A DNA stretch of 64,000 bases, taken from contig NC_092460.1 in NCBI RefSeq assembly GCF_047495875.1, positions 6,624,520 to 6,688,519 on the forward strand, read 5' to 3'. This document shows positions 46,701 to 60,600 of the stretch, piece after piece. Below the pieces are notes generated by a model. It worked only from the letters and a program-made list of their open reading frames with translations, was not told the origin of the DNA and did not search any database. This DNA comes from Pithys albifrons albifrons (lineage: Eukaryota; Chordata; Aves; Passeriformes; Thamnophilidae). Made by a program: the position numbers and the translations under genes. Numbering within the stretch: position 1 is the first letter of the stretch; the number at the start of each line of letters is the position of its first letter.

Positions 46701-49568
46701 TGGACTAAAAGGACAGAGAGGTGCTACTGTAACTCACCCTGTAGAGAATGACAATGTATGTCCTGAAATCTGATACACCATAGCAGTTTCCTTCTCCCTT
46801 TTGGTTTATATCACTAATCTATACATCAAATAATATATGGAAAAATGGAAAATTGGGAAAAGACACTAAGCATACATTATAGCAGTGCATCTTTCTACAT
46901 TAAAAAGAAAGAGGTTTTTGGGTTTTGTTTGTGGTTTGTTTTTTTTTTTTAATTAAAAGCACCATAATTTCTTTACTGTTGTTTCTTCAGTCATGGTGAA
47001 CTAAGAAAGGAGTCTATTAACTGCTCCAAATTGTAGGTTCACCCGAATCACTGGCAGTAAAACTTGTATTTGAAGCAGTATCTGTTTCTTCCTAATTACT
47101 GCAATACCCCCTTTGCCAGCACCCACAGCAAATGTAACCTTATAGTTCAGTAATCCATACAATGCACTCTCTTCTTCCAACTTAGTGCACTGCATGATAT
47201 GCAAGTTTACCCTCACATAGGACAGGTGGGCCCCATTCACAGACAGGAGAAAACTGTGCATGTAAAATATGTGGCTAAAGCATGCTGGAAGCATAAGGAA
47301 TTTGGAGCAAAGCAGACAGAAAATGTGATATAGAAACACCCAATTTGCTACCTATGACAAGCCTTTATTAGGCTTCTTTAAGCTTAACACCCTGCTGCTG
47401 GCTGCAGCCAGCCCATATCTGAAGGAAAAGGAAACTCTTCTCTTTCATATGTCTCACTAACTGTCCTTGCAGAGTGAAAAGATATTTTTCCTCATTTTTA
47501 TGGTGATTAGCTTGTTCAGGGAATTATAAGACTGAGTCTACTTTCCATCAGCTTATGCAACTTTGTATTAATAGTTTAAAAACCGACACAGCCACAGCAC
47601 TTGTTCTGTTCCCCTCTGTGAGATGGCCCACACGCATCATACACAACTGCTCCTGCAGTTACTTTCCCAAGTAATTCCATTAATACAGTGCAGAATGGTC
47701 CCTCAGGCATCATCTCAATAACTCTTTTCTGTACAGGCTTCATGCCATTTTTCTCTCATCCTTTGCATTCCTAGTTCTTCATAATTACTGTCTTTTCACG
47801 CTCCCTTTGAGCACCCGTGAGAAGCCCTACCCAGAGCCACACTCTCATTGATGCCACTGGCCACATACAGCCTCTTGATGGGACCATAATGGTTCTTGTC
47901 ATTTGTTGTACTGACAATTTTCTAAGAGCTTCATTCAAATAAACAAAACATATTCTGCTTTCACTGCCTGGCTTTGACTATGACAAACTCTGAGCTCTCT
48001 CCCTGTGCTGAGCCAAAGTGACTGGAGTGTGCCAGACTGATTTTTGCAGTTTTCTACTCTTGGTTCCCCAGTAGGAGAATATATTGCAACAGGTTTGTGG
48101 AACAAACTGACACGGTTTTGTTTCTCTTCAGATCTGCACTGACCCCTTTAGATTAAACACGATGCCTCATCCTAAGTGACTCACTCCTGTAGCTTGCTAA
48201 ATTCAAACTGTCTTCTTTAAAGCTTGTCATGTGAACAATACATTTCATTGTCACAGCTATGTGGATATTAATTAAAACAACTTTACACTCTGAAACCAGT
48301 TACATGATGTTGCTGGTTTATGTGGTTTTGGCAAGAGCACAGCACTTTTTCTCTTTAAGCACTGGCACCTCTTGCTCCCCAGCACAGCTGCTGCGCTAAC
48401 TACGAGCAGGTCGGGCCAGTATCGCTGCTGAAGAGTTTACAGAAAGCCATTCCTAGACACTGGCAGGGAAACAGACTCCTAATAAGGCAGCTCAAGCTGC
48501 CCTGTGCAGTGGGATGAGACCCAGACACCACAGCAAGCTGAGTTCACAAAGTACCTGCAGAATCCTCTGCAAAACACAGCTCAGTTCTATGAAGGCTCTT
48601 ATATTTCATGCTCCTCCTGCCTGTGGACCTTTCTATTGGACTCCCTGAAGCCTCTACATGCAAACATTTACACTGTGGGTTTGTTCCCCCCAGCCCAAGC
48701 TACAGACACACAATGAGAGGACAATCTATTGTCCCAGCCCAACAAATGAGCACCAAGTGCTGAGCTTGCTCCAAAGTCCAGCACCCTTAACAAGAAGAAA
48801 GTTTCTCTCTCCAGCTCCTCTCTTATAAATATTATATTTTGATACAATGCTTTTAATGATCTGCAATAATTCTCTGTTTCCAACCCAGGATCTCAAAGCA
48901 CCTGAAAAAACCTTTCCTCCATCTTCTGTGTTGAGTTCAAGATAAAATAGAGGGAGGGAGAAATTCCATGTCTTCAAATCCAACCTTCTGCTCAAAAATC
49001 TAGACCCTGACTCTGACCATGATAAACAAAGCAACCAGCTGGTAGAAGAACAGCACATCAGTCCAAACAACTGCACTATTAAAACATCATCCCCGACACC
49101 TTCTTTAAACACCCTTTAAATAAAGTATATGCAGCCAATCAAAATAGCTTTTCAGCAATGCACTGAAAGTCTTTCCATGTGTACAAAATTCAGGCACAAA
49201 AAGCCTTCTCTGTATCATTCACAATTTCCTCTTACCTTGAAGAGCAAAACACTAAAAAAAGAAAGTAAAAAAAAAAATCACACAACATAAGATGGTTCCC
49301 ACTTTTTTTAAGCAGCAAAAAAAGTTAAAGCAAAGGTAAGATTTCTGGCATGGTAGTAGTAAAACTTAACCTGCATGCCACAGGTCAGTGGTTAGATATT
49401 CCCTGCTATTCTTCAGATATTCAGGCAAGTGATCTTCACGTGCACAGGTATGGCACACTTACTGATTCTTGGACCCGCCCATGATTGTGATAATCAAGTT
49501 AGGTAAGTTACCATGGAAAGCCTTTGCAAAATGTTTAACTTACGTTTCCATCACTAAAGAGGACTTAC

Positions 49569-49613
49569 CTTTAAGGACTCCCAGAGGGGAAACTGTACCA
49601 GAGAGAAAGGAAT
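49569..49613 (-). CDS. SLC25A26: SLC25A26 microexon (15 residues)
   Basis: On the minus strand the exon is 45 bases, with acceptor CCCGCCTCTCCAG after a good pyrimidine tract, and donor GTAAGT. It encodes IPFSLVQFPLWESLK, matching the human segment at the start of carrier helix 4. It is phase 0-0, so it could be skipped without a frameshift, though that would disrupt a membrane helix. It is the most 5' SLC25A26 exon found in the window. Confidence 0.97.
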
Positions 49614-51059
49614 CTGGAGAGGCGGGAAAAGAAAAAAATGAAAACACAACATAATGTTAGGAAAGCAAATTGGGTTGGCATGTTCCTCAACTGGCTAAAT
49701 TAGGAACAGTTATTGTTCCCCCAGTGAACTGCAGCTTATTACACTTACAAATCTTTACGGACACTTTATGTACGCTGCCATTAAATGACTGGTTGCACTA
49801 AAGCAGTTTTACTTTGTTTATCACATTCCCTGCTGAGAGGTTAATGTATTGTTACCAGGGTGGCCTAGAAGAGCAATAAGCAGTGTGATCTAGTGCAGGG
49901 ACATTCTTGGTTTGACACTCAGCCAAGAAAGCCATAAGGATGGTTCAAGAAACACGTTCCCAAGGCCAGGAACACAACTTGGCAAAAAAACATCGTCAGC
50001 AACTCACACTCTCAAAAGATGTCGAGCTGAACACAGTTGTGCTCCAACCAGGGCTTTGCAGTTGGACATCAGCTGCAGAAACTGTCCTGAATGTTCCCTG
50101 ATGATCTCACATGAACAAGCTCCCTTGAGAACTAAAAGCAGGTTGTGAAGAGCTACCACAACCCAGCTAAAACCCAATGAAGAAACTTGGTGCTTCCCTT
50201 CTCATTGCCCATAACATGAAGTTCTTCTGTCCAGCAACAGCCTGTATCTCTGTCTAGACTCATTCCTGCTGTCATGTGTCCCCAGCAGGGCCTGTGCATT
50301 TCCAGGTCCTTTACAGATCTTGCCCTGATACACTTCTCCTGACCAAGTCTCTTAACACACAGAGAAAAGGAAACACATCTCCATCAGCTCTGGGGGCTGT
50401 GCAGGGCTGAGGTGTAATGAGTCAAGTGATTCTTTGCAACAAGAGACATCACTTTACAAGGTTATGCCTTCTCTTACAGTTTCTGCCTCCTCAAAATTCT
50501 CCAGTAAATTCTTTCTTGTCCTTCACCACTCTGAGACATCCTGTCCAATATCCATCTCTGGTACCAATCCTGCCCTTGCTATCTCCAGGCTAAATATCTA
50601 TCTCCAGACATCTCGGAGAAAGGGGTCCCTAGGGAAACACTACCTTGTGCTAGAATTGCCCTTCAGCTGTATCTGCAGGTCTGTTTTGTCCCTTCCTAAA
50701 GCTTGGCAGCCAGTCAACCCCAGCTTCAAATCTTCCTCCAAGTATCTTTTTTTCTTCTTTCTTTTACTCAAACACAAGGCATGTTGGGTTAGTTTTCTCC
50801 TTTGTTTAGCCTGATTTTGCAGTTCATGCCTCAAAAATCATTTGTCTTAGACAGTACTAATGCACTTTTTTATCATGAAAAGGAGTAGATGCTCAAAATG
50901 GATCATCCTTAACTCACACAGATGTCTTTGCTCTGAGTAACAATCACGTTAAAAAACATTCACTAGAGATATGAATAGCTTATTAAACCCAAATTCAAGC
51001 TACACAAAGAATGTAAAATGGTATATCTACTGAACATCACAAGAGTTAAAGAGTATTGT

Positions 51060-51120
51060 CTGCTTCACTGTGTTGCAACTAATGATTAATAAATGAGTCA
51101 ATTAAGTTAATCTGCCAGGC
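51060..51120. promoter_or_regulatory. Candidate regulatory cluster with AP-1 site (unproven)
   Basis: A consensus AP-1 site TGAGTCA at 51094-51100 lies between ATGATTAATAAA and AATTAAGTTAATCT, that is, among several ATTA or TTAAT cores. It is inside an SLC25A26 intron. Function is not shown by the sequence alone. Confidence 0.2.
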
Positions 51121-54100
51121 AAAACTAAACTTGACAGACACCTGCCACAGAAAATTTGTTATCTATTCAGGCAGGAAATGGCAGTGAGAAGAAATCAATG
51201 TCACTGCTGTACATTGAGCTGACAAACTGAAATCTCAGAGGAAGTTTGTCATCTTGGACAATGAGCAATATCCCTGGTGGCATCTCAGAGCCCCACAATA
51301 AAGGTCAGACATGGCTCTTATTTATCAGAGTCCTGAAAGTCAAGTGTGGCAATTAAATTTCATTTTTAATACTGCGTGAAAAAGTCCAGCTATTTGACAG
51401 TAATGTGTGTTAATATATTAATGAGAAGATATACCCACATGCTACTGCATCACTGAATTGGAGTTATATGGCATGAGTTCTTTGCAGTGTAAAATGAAAA
51501 GCAACATAATCTTCTAATATCTAGGCCAAAAAATAGGGGAAAAAAAGAAACAATAGCCAATACATTTGCTTCAAATCTGTTAAAAGAGAGAAAAGGAAAT
51601 GCTCTGTATCCAGCTGTACAGCAAACAAAACAAGCTTTCAAATACAGTCTCCAAGTTTTGCTTTTAAATGCTCATAAATAAGTGGCAAAATTACGCAGCT
51701 GTTAATAAGGCAACAAGGGAAGCTTTTGGCATAACTCCCTTTTTATCTCCTAGCTAGGAGCATTTCAATCAAAGAGGAAATTTGTTCACTATTGCTGTTT
51801 GATTTTCGGTGTCAGGGGTGTTTGCTTTCCATGTCCTGCTAAGCAGGGTCAGAGATGGATGGGCATTATGGGTTTCACTTTTCCCTGCACGCCCCATGAG
51901 ACGTGCAGCACCCAAAACACCTGGAAAGACTCTGGATGTGTGTTAGTGGGACCTGCACAGCTGCTGGGCTCCCTCTTCTCCAGGATGGCTGCAGGACAAG
52001 GGCCTAAACATTCTTAAGTCACACTTTAAGTTTTAAAACTTGCAAACCTCAAACAAATTAGGAAGCAGCATGAACAACAAGCAGAGCGGCAGCACCTTTG
52101 CTGCACTAAGATGGTCCTACATTTCTTACAGTTGCCCATTGGAGTCTTTTTGACAACACTCTGACTTAAAAACTAAACCCACACAAGGAATTTCACAGAT
52201 ACTGGAATGAAAGGGAGCCTGGCTTCCTGCAGATTTGATTTTTGCCATGAGATTCTCTGAAGCCAAATAATTTCCTAGCTGTATTCGGCAACCTTCCCAT
52301 GACAGGGACCTCCATCACATCTCTTCTCCAGATACATTCCACAGCCACTGTTGAAAGTTCCTATTACAAGCCTTCCCTCAAACCTCTTAATCACCTCTAT
52401 TCTTCCCTCAAACACATATTTTCAGTAAACTTGTAGGAACTTATATTTATCTTTGCAGCCTCTGCTCTTCCGCCACACCTCCGTGGTCAAGATGTGGAAG
52501 GGCTGCTGTGTGTTCATGTCTGCAAACACCCTGCTTGCATCAGCCTTGCTTCCCTAAGAGACCAGACTAAACAGCCCACACCCAAAAGCAGGATTAATAG
52601 ATGCAAAAAGCTCTGCAAGGGCAGCCTTCAGATGGCTTATTGCCCTTTTCTCCTCTACCACGACAGGCGTGACAAGATCTTACAGTCTGGGGGACGCTTC
52701 TTAATGTGAACACTTACAGCATTTTGCTCCTTTTCATATTTTGCTTCTTAAAAGAAAAGCTCTTCAGCAATGAACAGAATCACACCCTGCCAGGCAGAGA
52801 TATTTATGCCTGAAATAGGCTAAGGCAACAATAAAAATGTGGTCCACACATGTGGGTAACTTGCTGCCAGCAAATATGAAACCCTGGCAAGCTCCACCAC
52901 CCCCTCATTCGACATTAATATAAAATAGACAGAGAGTACCAGTTCTCATGTCTGGCCCAATGTTATATAACTGTGCTGTTTGCTCAACAAAGTCAACCCT
53001 TACACACACACATACAAAAAAATGGGCAAATTTAAAGCCCCCAGACAGCTGCAAATCATTACTCTAAAATGTTTTATAGGTTAGTGAAATTATCATTTAC
53101 TCTGGTCCCTGTAGCCCCTACCACCTGATGCCTAACTTAGAGGTAATGAACTTTGCAGATTCTTCTTTCTCCAGATCGACCTAATTCCCCTTATACAAAA
53201 GGATTTCAAAATATTATTTTTAATAAGTTACTTTTAGAAATAGTTGCATTTCACAGCCAGAACAACAGATACACACATCTTGCTTCTAAAGAAAAATGAC
53301 AACCTGTAAGTACTGAAGATTGATGACAGAGCAAATACTCCTCCTATCAAACACTGTTTGATTAAATAAAAGAAAATTAAGGAGGAACTTAATAACTACA
53401 ACATAACATTTTAAAGAAACTCAAAATTCACACATTTGATATCTGATGCTAAATTGCAAGCTGGCATTGTACCAAGGAGCAAGGGCAGAATGCTGAAGGA
53501 GTGGCAAAGAAGGGGGGAAGAACCAAAAGGAAAAAACCAAAACCTCATCAGCCCCTTCACAACTGGGATTCCCTTCCAAATATGAGAATTCTTTTGCACA
53601 AAGAGGAAACAGATGTCCATGGCTGGAATTTGCATGTGGCTTTATTCTCTTCTAGGATACAATAAAACTACTCTTCTTCTCATCCTCCAAGCTAGAAATT
53701 AAACAGTGGCATGTCATGCAGAGTCCAGCTGTGCTTTCTACCTCCAACCTTTATTAGCAATATATTTAAAAAGAAGAAGAAAAGAGAGAGACAGAAACAA
53801 AGGGAGAAACTAAAAAAGCATAAGAAATGAAAAACTGTGGTATGTGTTCTCAAAACAATATAAAACCTACAGATGTTCTTACTAATCTGTGGCACATGTT
53901 TGTTTATTCAGGTTTTCCCTGTCTCCAGTTCAGCAGGCTTTGCTCTCCAGAAGACTTGTCTGTTTTTACAAATGTTAGAGCAAATGCTGAAGGAGAGATT
54001 GGCACAAACAGGCAGAGGAGGAACAGGCTCACCTTGTAAGAGCTTTCTTCATGTCCCTGAAAGTGCACCCCCATCCCAGAACTGCTGACACTCATCTCTC

Positions 54101-56499
54101 CACTGTTCCCTACATTAACAGCAAAGGGAGAAGAGCAAATAGTAATGAAGAGAATTTTGACAGTATGAATATCACAAGGGCCAACAGCAAGAACATCTGT
54201 TCACTTCAGGGAGATCATACTGCAGTCATCATGGGGTCAAACTTGCTCCTAACCTGTCACCTGCACTTGCTGTGATAAGGACAGAGGTGCCATCACTGCC
54301 CAAGTGTGTATTTATGCAGAGTGTCTGAGCTGGGGTGCCAAACAATGCCTTCTCTGCCATAATTACAGAGAAAAGTCTAATAAATCACTTTTCAATATCA
54401 TAAAAAATACAGTTTTCCAAGGATACATAAACAGCTAATTTCAGGAGAAAAATCTTCCCTTTACCTAAGTCTCTTTTATAGTCACGTTTTCCCAAACCAT
54501 CTTCTTTATAAAAGATAGGAGTTTTTTTAATAAGTTCAAGTTACAACAGAATAAAACAATCCTGTCAGCCCACTGGAGTTAAACATTTCTGTTAATAATC
54601 ACAGCAAATTTGGTTCAGCATCTTGTCCTCCTAAAACTCTTCACACACTTGCCCAATACATCTGGATGATGATAAACTGATGTTCCAGCTATAAATATAG
54701 TTTCCTCAGGATGGGATTTGAGAAGACAGCATGAAACAGGGTAAGCCTCTCCCCATGTCATGTCAGCAATAGCCACCATCATGAAGACCTGTAGCTTTCC
54801 ACAGCACTGACTGAAGGTGAAGAGGACTCATCATCGATGGGATACCCCAAAGCTCACACAGTAGACATATTTTCTTGCAAAGCTTCATTAATACTGTCTC
54901 CTAGATCCTCCTTGATAAATTGCAGACTCCACAAGGAACCTAATGAAGGTAATTTGTAATCTTAACATGAATGAAAGACTGTCAAAGCCATCAGCCGTGC
55001 TCCTGCAGCTCTGAGATGGAAGGTGGGATTGTGGTGAAAGAACAGACAGCTTCTTATGTTAAATGAGTATTGGAGAGCTTTGTTAATAAACACTGATGCC
55101 ATTAGAAACGAAATTTTCTGGGCAGGTATGACAACACTGGCATAGCAATGACCGGGGAAGATCTCTTGGCTTCATTTCTTAAGGAAAACAGTGAAAGACC
55201 AAGTACACACACAGCACCTTCCTGTAGGACTGCAGGAAGCCAAAGAGAGGTGAAACCTCTGGCTGGGCCACCACAGGGAAAATTATCAAGTTGCATCTGC
55301 AACAAACAACTTTTCACAGCTCTTTGGTGTTGAACACACGGCTCTGCAGCACTGCCAGAGGCAAAGGGTGGTAGAAACACTGATCTCAACAATGCCAAGA
55401 GTATAATTAAAACAAAGGTTTCAGATCATGCACCAGCAGCCCCCTGAGGTAATCAGCAATTCCGTCACTTTCATGTAAATAACATTAACCCTGTGTGAAC
55501 TGGGAGACAACTGCAAGATATAAATGGGAAGAAAAACAAAATTCCTGAATTAAACTCACTATTCTGGTTCAGGCATCCACTAAGCCTCAAATAAATATTT
55601 GCACCTTGCTTCCTCTGCTTCCCTAGCTCTGACCCCAAAATATTTCCATTTGTCACCTGTCATATGTGAATGTTTGGAACTAAATTTCAGTCTGAGACAA
55701 AACATTATGTGCCCCACAGGGTTGCTTAATTTGGTTATAAGCCATTCTCACAGATGTGCTTTGGACTAGTGTGGCAGAACTTCATATCCAACAGGACTTC
55801 GTTTTAAAGAGCACCACATACTCATTATAAAACAAACATGAAAATTCTATCAAGTTTTCCCTCTATTAGAAAACGGTTTGGGGCTAAAAAAAAAACAAAC
55901 AAAAGAAAAGAAATAAAAGGGAAAAAATGTTTTTCTGGAGGGGCAATGTTGACCAGCGAAGAGGAAAGACACAGTCAGAGATCCAGCATGACTGAGTGTT
56001 CCCAAAACATGGGGAAAAGAGGCACTGAGGCAGATGCACAAACTCAATGCAGGCTGGATTGATTTAAGAGAGCCTGATGATCACAGAGCCCTCACTCTGC
56101 ACACACGTGAGACAGACCATCACTGAGCTATTGACGACTTTCCTCAAAGGAACAACATGAACAGCCTCAAACTCCACAGCCACCTCCTTTATGAACCAGT
56201 CCCTTTTCTGGGAGTAGAGAATAACTATTAGAAATTGTATAATGCCAGGCACAAAAGTCAACTTCATTGGATTTTAAACATGAGCTGGACTGACTGGCCT
56301 GTATTTACACAAATAATATCCATTTTCTCCCATTTTCCAACAAATAAGGAGATGCCTGTTTTGCTATTCATTCTCAAAAACATATTAAAAAAAATCCTCA
56401 GCAAGTAAAAGAATATGCTGACACTGATTTGTACACGCTGTTTTCAAGGCGCAGATAAAAATCTTGTAGGATAAAAGATGAGTTTAGCAGCTCTAGAAG

Positions 56500-56650
56500 A
56501 ATGAAGGTATTGTTTAACAGGAAGCAGATGTATGTCAGATGGCAAACTCATTAAAGTGTCCCATCGTTAAAGGAAACGGGATAACAACGAGCCATCTGAA
56601 AAAACCTGAACTGACCAGGAAATACACAAGCCGGAGCTAATCTCCTATTT
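56500..56650. promoter_or_regulatory. Candidate regulatory block with three CAGATG E-boxes (unproven)
   Basis: CAGATG occurs at 56525-56530 and 56536-56541, and its reverse complement CATCTG at 56593-56598. These are three identical bHLH-type E-boxes in 74 bases. The block is non-repetitive and non-coding, within an SLC25A26 intron. Enhancer activity is inference. Confidence 0.25.
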
Positions 56651-57138
56651 ATTGGTAGGTAATGCCTTTAAGTCATGCACATGCATTGAGTTTAGGACCA
56701 TGAAGGACTAATCTTTGTTCTCATGAAAAAAACATAAGACCAGAACCCAAGAGCATAGAGAGCAGCATTTCTGGAAGAAGTCTTCTGAGGAAAAGCTCTA
56801 ACATTTGGCGAAGTTATTACATCAACCATGGGTGCACATACACACAGAGTTATGTGCTGCTGCCCAGGCACCACCTCACTTCTCTGAGAGCATTTTAATG
56901 GACATTTTATATACATGCAACACTTTAAATAGAAGGATAATTGCAAAAATGGCTTATGAAAGGCACCCATCAAGGAAGAGTCTCTAAATACAAACTTGTA
57001 AACTCAAATCAGAGAGAATATATTCACAAGTGTACACTGGATAACAGATTTGTACCATCACAGAGTTGGACAGTTCTTCAAATGAGAATTTTGCAGGAGA
57101 TACAAGGACCTAAGCATAAGGAATTAAACAGGCAGCAC

Positions 57139-57652
57139 AGAGTCACAAAATCATAGAATCATTTAGGTTGGAAAAGACCTCTAAGATCATCAAGTTCAGC
57201 CATTAACCCAAAACTGCCAAGTTCACCACTAAACCATGTTTAAGTGCCACATCCACACAGCATTTAAATAAACCCACGGGTAGCAACTCCACCACTGCCC
57301 TGAGCAGCCTGTTCAATGCTTCACAATACTTTTGGTGATGAAATTGTCCCTAATGTCCAATCTAAAGCTCCCCTGGTACAACTTGAGGCCATTTCTTCTC
57401 ATCCTGTCGCTTGTGACCTGGGAGAAGGGACTGACTCCAACCTGACTACACCCTCCTGCCAGGGAGTTGCAAAGAACAACATCACCCTTGAGTCTCCTTT
57501 TCTCCAGGCTGAGCCTTTCCAGCTCCCTCAATGCTTCTCATCAGACTTGAGCTCCAGACTCTTCTCCAGCTCCATTCCCTACTCTGGACACTCTCCAGCC
57601 CCTCAATGTCTTTCTTGTAGTGAGGGGCTGCGAACTGAACACGGGATTTGAA
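57139..57652 (-). mobile_element. CR1 LINE 3' fragment, longest in the window
   Basis: About 510 bases of reversed CR1 3' end. On the plus strand it runs from AGAGTCACAAAATCATAGAA through TTGGAAAAGACCTCTAAGAT, CACCACTAAACCATGTTTAA, CAACTTGAGGCCATTTCTTC, CTTTTCTCCAGGCTGAGCC, CACTCTCCAGCCCCTCAATG and TTCTTGTAGTGAGGGGCTG. It is on the minus strand, in sense with SLC25A26. It is 5' truncated and lacks an intact reverse transcriptase frame. Confidence 0.9.
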
Positions 57653-60600
57653 TCAAGGACAGCATGTTTGATTCACAAGGCAGGTGGATCTGTGGAGAGG
57701 AGTGAGAGTATTGTTTCATCTGGCAAATATTCAATCTAAGAAACTTGACAACAGTGCAGCTGTAATTGCACTGACATCAGCAAAGGAACTTTTGTCCTCA
57801 GAGTAACAGCCACGCTAAAAAAAATTAATGGCTGGGAAGAAACATGTGTTTCCCCCTTTCTGGATGTATCTCAGCCTATAGTAATTTTGTCACAAATGTG
57901 TTGTTGTTACATTATGATTACAAGTATACCCCTGGTAATTTGGTAAAGATATTCCTGCTTATTTGCCTTTGTGGAGGGAAAAAAAACCAATAAAAGCAAA
58001 GCAAACCAAAAAAGAACATGTAAGCAAACATCGCTTTAAACAAAACACCCCACAGATACTAATGAGAAAATTCCTCCACCAGTGCTAGTGCAAAACCAAC
58101 ATTAATGGAACAACTACCACAAACCAAGTTGAACTTTCTTTCCCTGAAGTGAGAGCCCCGTGCAGCACTTTTCGTATATCTTACATCACTAACTCCATCA
58201 TGTGGCAGAGAGAAGGAATGCAGACTAATATTAAATTTAGGCAATACTGTTCGTGTGAAGGTGTTATCTTACACCTGTATACACATTTAGAATTTTGTGA
58301 GTATCTCACAAAATGAGGCTTTGTTAAGCTTCTTTCTGTGGCTGCTGTTTTCAGTTGTCTAGAAAGAACCACACCTGCAATGCACACCACAGGTAAAAGG
58401 AGAAATGGCATTAACTGAATAGAAGATGGATCTGCAAAGCACTAAAACACACATCTAAATTCCCATCTCTTTACAGGGAAGCAGTTAAATGTATCCTTAA
58501 ATCCTGTACTGAACAGTCTGACTGTCCTGTGTGTCTGAAGTGAGACCAGACTATTTTCTCTCCCTCATCCACCTTTTTAATTTTTTAATAAACAGTTGCA
58601 TTATTTTTTGCCCAAACACAAGGCATGGTCTTGCAGAAGTGAAATTACCTAGCAGCTCACAACAATAATCTCTCCTAGCTTTGATGTATTAAAGCTTTCC
58701 TGAACTGCAGTTACAGTTTCACAAACTTTAATCTGATTCTACATTACAAAAGACCTAATCCAAAAGTCATTAGAGTGAACTGAAAAATTGCAGCAAACAT
58801 TTGGTTGAATCCAAATGAGCAGTAAGACAATGCACGTACAGATACAGGAAGGATGGTTCCCTTATTATTTTTTTCACCCTCTATAATTCTTTTCTGACAG
58901 TTTAACCAATTCTGCAGACCCTGTAACTATTTAAACAGGAAGCTCCCTGGACCCAGCAGACCTCCCTGGCTATGCAGCTGGAGAGTTACTCTGCTCCTAA
59001 TGGAGCATTTCTTCCACCCCCACCCCAAGGTAGCAGCTGGATGATGTCGGGTCGGACACTGCAGGGCCACCTGGGACTTGCTGCCCCCCCAGGTGTGGAC
59101 TTGCAGACTTGTCCATGGCAATCAAGCCCCTGGGAAAGCAGTCTCACTGCCTGCATCCCCCAACTTCCTGCCTGTCAGCAAGTTGGGAAAAAACTTTAGT
59201 GAGCCTGGCTGTGTGTGCAAATCCAGCGTGCAGAGAGCAGGGAGGGTTTGCTTTCAAGAACCTCTTGTAGCTTCCTCAAAGGAGCCTAACCCTGCTTGCA
59301 CAATAGCAGCACCGCTATGAGAACTGTGGAAATAAAAGCCATGACTCTCAATGATTTCTTTTAATTCATTTATGGAGATGCTGTTTTCATCATAAGCCTT
59401 TGAATTCCTTCCTATGGTCACCTCAATTCTGTTTGCCTTGAGGATTTCTCATAACCACAATGTTAAACCATAAAGCTAAACCAAAACGATTTCTCACACT
59501 CAGTCACCCAGTTTGGACATGAGGAAAGTGTGCCAGACTACAAGAGCATGGGAATATGATCAAGAGGAACAAGGGTGCTTTGGTGGGCAAAACCCTAAAC
59601 AACTGGAACACCCCAGAAACACACACACAAACCCTTATTTTCTTTATTTGCTGGTCCTGCCTGACTGTTCACACAGCCCAGCTATAGCTTTGAGATATGT
59701 GCAGGGCCTGAGGGAACTGAACTGCAGAGCATGACAGCAGCTCATGCTTGTTCTGTGAAATCCTGCTTATAGCTGTGATCAGCAAAGTAGACACGACTAA
59801 TTTTCCACTTTACCAGTATAAATCATCCCCTCCATGCTTGGCAAAGCACTTAAGCACATGCTTAGCTGTGCTAGAGCTAATTTTCTTCACAGCAGTCAGC
59901 ACAGGGCTGTGTTTTGGATTTGTGCTGGAAACTGTGTTGAAAACTCAGGGATGTTTTAGTTATTGCTGGGCAGTGCTCACACAGAGCCAAGGCCTTTCCT
60001 GCTCCTCACCCCACCCCACCAACGAGTGGGCTGGGAGTGCACAAGGAGCTGAGGGACACACAGAAGGGACAGCTGACCCCACCTGACCCAAGAGACATTC
60101 CAGACCATAGGGCCTCATGCTCAGAACATAAAGCTGGGGAAGAACAAGGAAGGGGGATGTTTGGAGTGATGGCATTTGTCTTCCCAAGTCCCTGTTACAC
60201 GTGATGAAGCCCTACTGTCCTGCAGATGACAATAGAAAAGGGTGAAGGAATTCCTTGTTTTGCTTTGCTTGTGTGTTCAGCTTTGGTTTACCTGTTAAAT
60301 TGTCTGTATCTCAACTCACAAGTTTTGTCACTTTTACTCTTCCAACTCTCTCCCCCATCCCACCAGGTCAGGGAGTGAGTGGCTGTGCAGGGCTGAGTTG
60401 CCAGCTGGGGTTAAACCATGACAACAGCTTTCATTATTGCAGAGTAGGAACAAGATAATGCTTTAAAAAAATTACAGACCAAACACAAACAAGTTCTTAA
60501 ACTCCATACTCTTCTTTACACTCCCAACTTCCCATTAATCTAAAAGCTCTTCCAGAGCTGGAGCTGGGCCAAAGTGTTTTGCTGAACAGCAGCCTAAACA

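Larger units (their letters stand above)
38342..49568 (-). other. SLC25A26: SLC25A26 intron
   Basis: This 11.2 kb intron has donor GTAAGT and acceptor ACACAG on the minus strand. It contains a possible CR1-type fragment in plus orientation (about 40548-40700) and an A run (40098-40111). No other gene or exon is recognised in spite of many short ORFs. Confidence 0.85.

Noticed and set aside
54005..54060. Possible SLC25A26 upstream exon with a GTGAGC donor on the minus strand
   Set aside because: The translated sequence next to the donor has no resemblance to the expected carrier segments.
57316..57651. Plus-strand ORF of 111 codons
   Set aside because: It is contained in a reversed CR1 3' fragment.
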